This document shows positions 59,218 to 64,000 of a stretch of 64,000 bases of DNA, piece by piece. The DNA is from Variovorax paradoxus (GTDB lineage Bacteria > Pseudomonadota > Gammaproteobacteria > Burkholderiales > Burkholderiaceae_C): assembly GCA_016806145.1 (NCBI GenBank), contig CP063166.1, positions 4,898,001-4,962,000 of the forward strand, given 5' to 3'. The notes below the pieces were generated by a model that was not told the origin of the DNA, ran no database searches, and saw only the letters and a program-made list of their open reading frames with translations. Made by a program: the position numbers and the translations under genes. Numbering within the stretch: position 1 is the first letter of the stretch; every line of letters starts with the position of its first letter.

Positions 59218-62200
59218 GCTCCCTGCTCGTCGGCCAGGCGGGTGTCGGCCGTCGCCGGCGGCGCGCCCTCGAGCGCGGCGCGGTCGAACATCGCGCCCAT
59301 CGCCACCACGATCTTGCGCGGCCCCTCGTAGGGGTCGCGCGCATGGGCCGCGAGCATGTTGTCGAGCATCACGATGTCGCCCTGCCGCCAGTCGAAGCGC
59401 ACCGCGCATTCCTCGTAGACGCGGCCCACCACGGCCATGGTCTGGTCCGCGATCGGCGAGCCGTCGCCGTACATCACGTGGCGCGGCAGCCGGTCGATCC
59501 CGCCCATGGCGAGCAGGTCCTCGCGCACCTGCGGCTCGAGGCAGGCCACGTGGTGCAGCTGGATCTGGTTGAAGAACACCTTCTCGCCGGTGATCGGATG
59601 GCGGATCACCGCGGGACAGCGCGTGCGCGTCTGCAGCGTGTTCTCGTCGAGCCAGCGCCAGGCGATGCCGGCGGCGGCCAGGCGGGCCTCGACCTCCGCG
59701 CGGCGATCGGTCTTGTAGAAGTCGCGCCAGCTCACGTCCAGGCCGGGCGTGAAGGTGCGCACGTACAGCAGTTCCTTGCGCTCGAACTCGGCCACCATCT
59801 CGGCCGGCAGGCGGCGCAGCATCTCGCGGCAGTCGACGATCGGCGTGGCGCCGCCCACCGGCGAGGGCAGTTCGCAGAAGAACCACTGCTTGCGCGGCCA
59901 GCGGTCGAGGTGCGAGCTCTCGTTGTGATAGAGGATCATCTGCCGCTCGGGGTACGGCGTGGAGCGGTAGGTCTTCTTGCCGCCCTCCTTCTTCGGCAGG
60001 TCGCCATAGCTGCCGTAGAGCTCGGGCTCGATGGCCTCGGCGAAGGCCTCGAAGTCCTGCGGCGTCTTCAGGCCGAAGTCGCGGAACAGCACGCCGCCAT
60101 GCCTGGCGACCAGCATCTCGATGTAGTCGGCCTGGCTCCGGGCCCAGGCCACGGTGTCGAGGTCGCCGGTGGTGGCCTGCAGCACGATCGGGAATTCCGC
60201 GCCGGGCCGCAGGAAGGAGGTCTGGACCACGGGGCGCGCGGCGGCGCGCGGCGCCTCGCGGCCGGCGGCGCCACGGCCGAGCCTGTCCAGCTTGCCGAGC
60301 TTGTCCATCTTGCCGGTGGTGCCGGTGGTGCCGAGGGGTTTGGCGGTGTTCATGGTGAATCGCTCCTGCATTTGCGTGGGGGCCAGCGCGTCGATGGCCT
60401 GGCCCGGTGTTGCGACGATCCGCTCCAGCAGCGCATGCCACGAAGCGGTGAACTGCTCGACGGTCTCGCGCCGGTACAGGTCCGTGGCGTACACCCACTC
60501 GACGGCGAGCGCACCGGCCTGTTCCCTGGCGAAGACCGCCAGGTCGAACTTGGATTCGTTCATCTGCTGGGGCAGCACTTCGACCTCGGCGCCTTCGATG
60601 GCGAACCGGATCTCGGGTGTGTTCTGGAGGACGAAGAGCACCTGCACCAGCGGATTGCGGTCGCGCGCGCGGCGGGCGCCGGCGAGCTCCACGATCTGGT
60701 CGAAGGGCAGGTCCTGGTGGTCCATGGCGGCGAGCGCCTGCTGCTTCGTCCGCGCGAGCCATTGGCGGAAATCGACCTTCGGGTCGGCCCTGCGCGAACG
60801 CAGCGGCACGACGTTGACGAAGAAGCCCAGCAGTTGCTCGAGGTCGGGATGGCCGCGTCCCGCCACGTCGGTGCCAATGACGAGGTCGTCGGCACCCGAG
60901 GCCTGGTGGAAGAACAGGAAGAAGGAGGCGAGCAGCAGCGTGAACAGCGAGGCGTCCGATTCGCGCGCCAGCGCGCCCAGGGCCTGCGACAGCGCCGGCG
61001 ACATTTCGAGCAGCACCGAGTTGCCCGCATGCGAGGCCGTGGCCGGGCGCTCATGGTCGGGCTTCAGGCCCGAGACCTGCGGCGCGTCGCGCAGGTAGGC
61101 GCGCCAGAACTCGGCCTTGGGCGCGAAGGCGGGCGAGGCCAGCGCGCGGCCGTACCAGGCGGCGTAGTCCACGTACTGCACGGGCAGCGGCGCGAGCGCG
61201 AGCGGCTGGCCGCGCAGCGCGCGCTGGTAGAACTCGCCGAGCTCGCGCGCGAACACCGCGATCGACCAGCCGTCGAACACGATGTGGTGCACCACGAGCA
61301 CCAGCACATGCTCGCGTTCGCCGAGGCGCACCACGGTGGCCTTGAGCAGCGGCCCCTCGGCCAGCACGAAGGGCTGGCGCACGAGCGCGTCGAACAGCGC
61401 GGCGTAGCGCCGCGCGCGCACGGCCGGGTCGGCTTCGGCGATCTCGACCAGCGGAATGTCGAGCCGCTGCCCGGCGCGGATCAGCGCGACGGGCTCGCCC
61501 TCCTCGTCCTCGGCGAACACCGTGCGCAGCACCTCGTGCCGCGCGGCAATGGCGTCGATGGCCGCGCGCAGCCGCTCGACATCGAGCGCGCCATGCAGTG
61601 CCAGTCCGGCCGACATGTTGTAGGCCGCGCGCCCCGTCAGGTTGCCGGCATCGGTGAGCCGGTCGACCAGCCAGAGGCGGCGCTGCATCGGCGACAGCGG
61701 CAGCGCGCCGCCGCGCGGCACTGGCGCGATCTCCATCGCGGCGGCCGGTTGCGGCGGAACCGCGGCGTCGCGCGCCGGCAGCTTCGCGATCAGGCCGGCG
61801 AGGGTCGGCGCCTTGAAGAACTCGCTGGGATGCAGCTCGACCGCGTAGGCCTTGCGGATGCGCGACAGCAGCTGGATCGCCACCAGCGAATCGCCGCCGA
61901 GCTCGAACAGGTTGTCGTCCATGCCGATCGGCGCGATGCCCAGGCGCTCGGTCCACAGCGCGGCCAGCGCGTTCGCGCGTTCGCCCTCGGGCGCGACGAA
62001 CGGGGTCGACAGCGCGGGACGCGGATGGCTGCCACCGGCCGCCGCGGGCGGCGCGCCGCCGTCGTCGTCGAGCAGCTCGAGCATGCCTGCGTCGAGCGGG
62101 CCGAGGCGCTGCGCGAGGTCGGTGGTCGAGATCACGGTCTGCGGGCGCAGCGGCCCGTTGACGATGCGCTCGAAGGTGCGCGCGCCTTCGGGGCCGTCCA

Positions 62201-64000
62201 TGCCGATGCCTTCGGGCACGACCATGTGCTCGGCCATGCCGAGGCCGCGCCAGGCATCCCAGTTGACCGAGAAGACGGGCCAGCCGCCGACGCGCGCCTG
62301 GGCGATCGCCACGGCATCGAGGTAGGCGTTGGCCGCGGCGTAGTCGCTCATGCCGAGGCCGCCGGCCACGCTCGAGATCGAGGAGCAGAGCTGCACGAAG
62401 TCGAGCGGCTGCCCGCGCAGCGCGTCGAGCAGCGCACGGGTGCCGCGCACCTTGGTCGAGAACACGGTGTCGACCTGCGCGCGCGTGCGCTGCGCCATGA
62501 GACCGCCGCCGGCATCGCCCGCCGCATGCACGATGCCGTGCAGCGCGCCGAAGCGCGCGTTCGCCTGCGCGAGCGCCGCCTGCAGTTGCGCGGGATCGGA
62601 CACGTCGGCCGACAGGGTCAGCACCTGCGCGCCCAGCGCCTCGAGCGCCAGCAGCTGGCGCAGCCGGTTGCGTTGGGCCTCGGGCTGGCCGGTGTCGGCC
62701 GCGAGCGCGGCCCAGGCGTCGCGCGCCGGCATCGCGGTGCGGCCGAGCAGCACCAGCCTGGCCTGCCAGTGCTGCGCCAGATGCCGCGCGATGGCGAGGC
62801 CGACGCCGCCGAGGCCGCCGGTGATCAGGTAGACACCCTCGCGGCGCAGGCGCGGCCGTGCGGCGGCCGGCAGCGGCGCGGGCTCGTAGGCTTTCACCCA
62901 GCGGTGCGCGCCGCGGTAGGCCGAGAGCGGCTCGCCGGGCTCGGCACGCAGCGCGGCGGCCTCGGCGGCGATCTGCTCGACCAGCCGGGTCTCGGCCTCG
63001 CTCTCGGGCGCGGCCAGCATGACGTCGATCACGCGGCAATGGATGCGCGGGCATTCCTGCCCGATCACCTTGGCGATGCCCAGCAGCGTGGCCTTCTCGG
63101 GGCACAGCGCCTCGGCGCCGGTGATGTCCTCGATCTGGTTGGCAACGATCGCGATCGGCAGCGTGGCGGTGGCCGCGCCGCCACCATCGAGCGCCTGCAC
63201 CAGCGCCAGCAGGCTGAAGAAGCCGCGCTCGAGCAGCTCGGGCTGCGGTTGCGCGGCCGGCGCTTCGTCGAGGCACCAGAGGTGATGGATGGCGCCGACA
63301 GTGCCGAGCTCGGCCTCGACCTCGCGCAGCAATCGCGCATGGTCGTCGCGCTCGCCGGGGCGCAAGGTCCAGCTTTCGCGGCCGGTGCGCGCGAACGAGA
63401 GGCCGCGCTGCGCCAGCGCCACCGCATGCCCCTGCGCGCGCAGGTGGCGCGCGAGATGGCCCGTGAGGCTGCGCTCGTCGCCGTAGAGCAGCACGCAGCC
63501 CGCGCCGGCCGCTGTGGCAGGCATCAAGGGCTCGCCGCGCTTCCACACGGGCACGTAGAAGGCATCGGGCGCCGGCGTGCGCGCGGACGGCGCCGACGCG
63601 GACGCCTCGACCCAGTAGCGGCGGCGCTGGAACGGATAGGCCGGCAACGGCACGCGGCGCGGGGCCTGGCCCGCATGGCAGGCCGCCCAGTCGATCGCCA
63701 CGCCCGCGAGCCACAGGCCGGCGAGCGTCTGCGCGAGCTGCTGCGCATTGCGCGCCTGCTGCTGCGGATGGACCTGGCTCGCAAACACCCCGGCGGCCGA
63801 TGCCGCCATCGGGTGCTGGCGCGCGAGGCCGGCGAGCGTTTCGCCGGGGCCGACCTCGAGCACCACGCGGCCGGGCCGTTCGAACAGCGTGCGCAGGCCG
63901 GCTTCGAACTGCACCGTGCCGCGCAGGTGCTGCGCCCAGTAGTTCGGGCTGGTCGCCTGCTCGGCCGTGATCAGCCGACCGGTGACGTTGGAGACGAAGG
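59214..64000 (-). CDS. PKS-NRPS-hydroxylase fusion: (AT)-KR-ACP-C-TauD, 5' part outside the window
   Basis: The frame is open to the right edge (FVSNVTGRL... is acyltransferase sequence), so the start and any KS lie beyond. Visible parts: the end of an AT (to about 63650), a ketoreductase (GGLGGVG near 62820; YAAAN), a carrier (ELGGDSL near 61890), a condensation domain (61710-60400; VVHHIVFDGW) and, without an intervening stop, a TauD/SyrP-like Fe(II)/2-oxoglutarate dioxygenase (about 60353-59214). The dioxygenase has the metal-binding HNE and a distal His-Arg in AAHARDPYEGPR. The condensation domain would acylate aspartate bound to the next protein, and the dioxygenase would hydroxylate its beta-carbon, giving a photoreactive iron ligand. 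A Gly/Thr/Lys-rich linker joins C and TauD. Confidence 0.9.
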   Translation of the reverse strand, partial: FVSNVTGRLITAEQATSPNYWAQHLRGTVQFEAGLRTLFERPGRVVLEVGPGETLAGLARQHPMAASAAGVFASQVHPQQQARNAQQLAQTLAGLWLAGVAIDWAACHAGQAPRRVPLPAYPFQRRRYWVEASASAPSARTPAPDAFYVPVWKRGEPLMPATAAGAGCVLLYGDERSLTGHLARHLRAQGHAVALAQRGLSFARTGRESWTLRPGERDDHARLLREVEAELGTVGAIHHLWCLDEAPAAQPQPELLERGFFSLLALVQALDGGGAATATLPIAIVANQIEDITGAEALCPEKATLLGIAKVIGQECPRIHCRVIDVMLAAPESEAETRLVEQIAAEAAALRAEPGEPLSAYRGAHRWVKAYEPAPLPAAARPRLRREGVYLITGGLGGVGLAIARHLAQHWQARLVLLGRTAMPARDAWAALAADTGQPEAQRNRLRQLLALEALGAQVLTLSADVSDPAQLQAALAQANARFGALHGIVHAAGDAGGGLMAQRTRAQVDTVFSTKVRGTRALLDALRGQPLDFVQLCSSISSVAGGLGMSDYAAANAYLDAVAIAQARVGGWPVFSVNWDAWRGLGMAEHMVVPEGIGMDGPEGARTFERIVNGPLRPQTVISTTDLAQRLGPLDAGMLELLDDDGGAPPAAAGGSHPRPALSTPFVAPEGERANALAALWTERLGIAPIGMDDNLFELGGDSLVAIQLLSRIRKAYAVELHPSEFFKAPTLAGLIAKLPARDAAVPPQPAAAMEIAPVPRGGALPLSPMQRRLWLVDRLTDAGNLTGRAAYNMSAGLALHGALDVERLRAAIDAIAARHEVLRTVFAEDEEGEPVALIRAGQRLDIPLVEIAEADPAVRARRYAALFDALVRQPFVLAEGPLLKATVVRLGEREHVLVLVVHHIVFDGWSIAVFARELGEFYQRALRGQPLALAPLPVQYVDYAAWYGRALASPAFAPKAEFWRAYLRDAPQVSGLKPDHERPATASHAGNSVLLEMSPALSQALGALARESDASLFTLLLASFFLFFHQASGADDLVIGTDVAGRGHPDLEQLLGFFVNVVPLRSRRADPKVDFRQWLARTKQQALAAMDHQDLPFDQIVELAGARRARDRNPLVQVLFVLQNTPEIRFAIEGAEVEVLPQQMNESKFDLAVFAREQAGALAVEWVYATDLYRRETVEQFTASWHALLERIVATPGQAIDALAPTQMQERFTMNTAKPLGTTGTTGKMDKLGKLDRLGRGAAGREAPRAAARPVVQTSFLRPGAEFPIVLQATTGDLDTVAWARSQADYIEMLVARHGGVLFRDFGLKTPQDFEAFAEAIEPELYGSYGDLPKKEGGKKTYRSTPYPERQMILYHNESSHLDRWPRKQWFFCELPSPVGGATPIVDCREMLRRLPAEMVAEFERKELLYVRTFTPGLDVSWRDFYKTDRRAEVEARLAAAGIAWRWLDENTLQTRTRCPAVIRHPITGEKVFFNQIQLHHVACLEPQVREDLLAMGGIDRLPRHVMYGDGSPIADQTMAVVGRVYEECAVRFDWRQGDIVMLDNMLAAHARDPYEGPRKIVVAMGAMFDRAALEGAPPATADTRLADEQGA
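60351..60368 (-). promoter_or_regulatory. Internal ribosome binding site and ATG for a possible free-standing hydroxylase
   Basis: On the minus strand CAGGAG (60368-60363) lies 9 bases before an in-frame ATG (60353-60351), right where the condensation domain ends and the TauD domain begins. It is a better Shine-Dalgarno than most true starts in this operon have. It could yield a separate 379-residue dioxygenase (60353-59214) besides the fusion protein. Confidence 0.45.

Noticed and set aside
1..64000. MbtH-like protein, PPTase, tRNA, CRISPR array or insertion sequence
   Set aside because: I looked for these because NRPS clusters often carry MbtH and PPTase genes and island ends carry tRNAs or IS elements; none is recognizable in this window.

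Overview
The window is GC-rich (roughly 65-70 %), densely coded proteobacterial DNA without tRNA, rRNA, CRISPR or insertion sequences. Gene content and codon use suggest a betaproteobacterium of the Comamonadaceae, most likely Variovorax or a close relative. This is inference: no taxonomic marker gene is present. Nearly everything from 2.3 kb to the right edge belongs to one hydroxamate/beta-hydroxyaspartate siderophore locus of the NRPS-PKS hybrid type known from variochelin, variobactin and delftibactin producers. The exact product cannot be read off with certainty.

Layout. At 1-2229 lies the 3' part of a self-sufficient CYP116B-type P450, separated by a long palindrome from a convergent minus-strand operon. 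That operon (11486 down to 2329) encodes an orphan DUF4880 mini-protein, a PvdE-type ABC exporter, a MacA/MacB/NodT tripartite pump (PvdRT-OpmQ-like) and a PvdQ-like acylase. These are export and maturation functions. A divergent plus-strand pair (11685-15073) encodes an alpha/beta-hydrolase fused to a GNAT acyltransferase, and a PvdA-like ornithine N5-monooxygenase; these supply the acylated hydroxyornithine building block. A near-perfect Fur box (15104-15122) then precedes an ECF sigma factor, a FecR anti-sigma regulator, an STN-containing TonB receptor, a Tat-signal binding protein, a fused FhuB-type permease, a siderophore reductase and an ATPase (15258-23927). This is the regulation, uptake and iron-release operon.

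From 64000 down to 23940, on the minus strand, runs the assembly line. All genes but one overlap by 1-4 nt. In order: PKS(AT-KR-ACP)-C-TauD hydroxylase (cut by the right edge); interface-A(Asp)-T; C-A(Ser)-T; KS-AT-KR-ACP; C-A(Gly)-T; and a giant C-A(Gly)-T/C-A(hOrn?)-T-E/C-A(?)-T-E/C-A(Asp)-T-E/C-A(hOrn?)-T-TE synthetase. The last gene carries an apparent single-base frameshift near 35628.

Regulation. Three sites with TAAAC, exactly 16 bases, then CGTC lie upstream of the exporter, DUF4880 and hydrolase-GNAT genes, within a 440-bp stretch. They match the form of PvdS/OrbS-type iron-starvation promoters. A variant site sits in the only real gap of the assembly-line operon. The simplest model is Fur repressing the sigma gene at 15.1 kb, with that sigma factor driving export, precursor supply and part of the assembly line.
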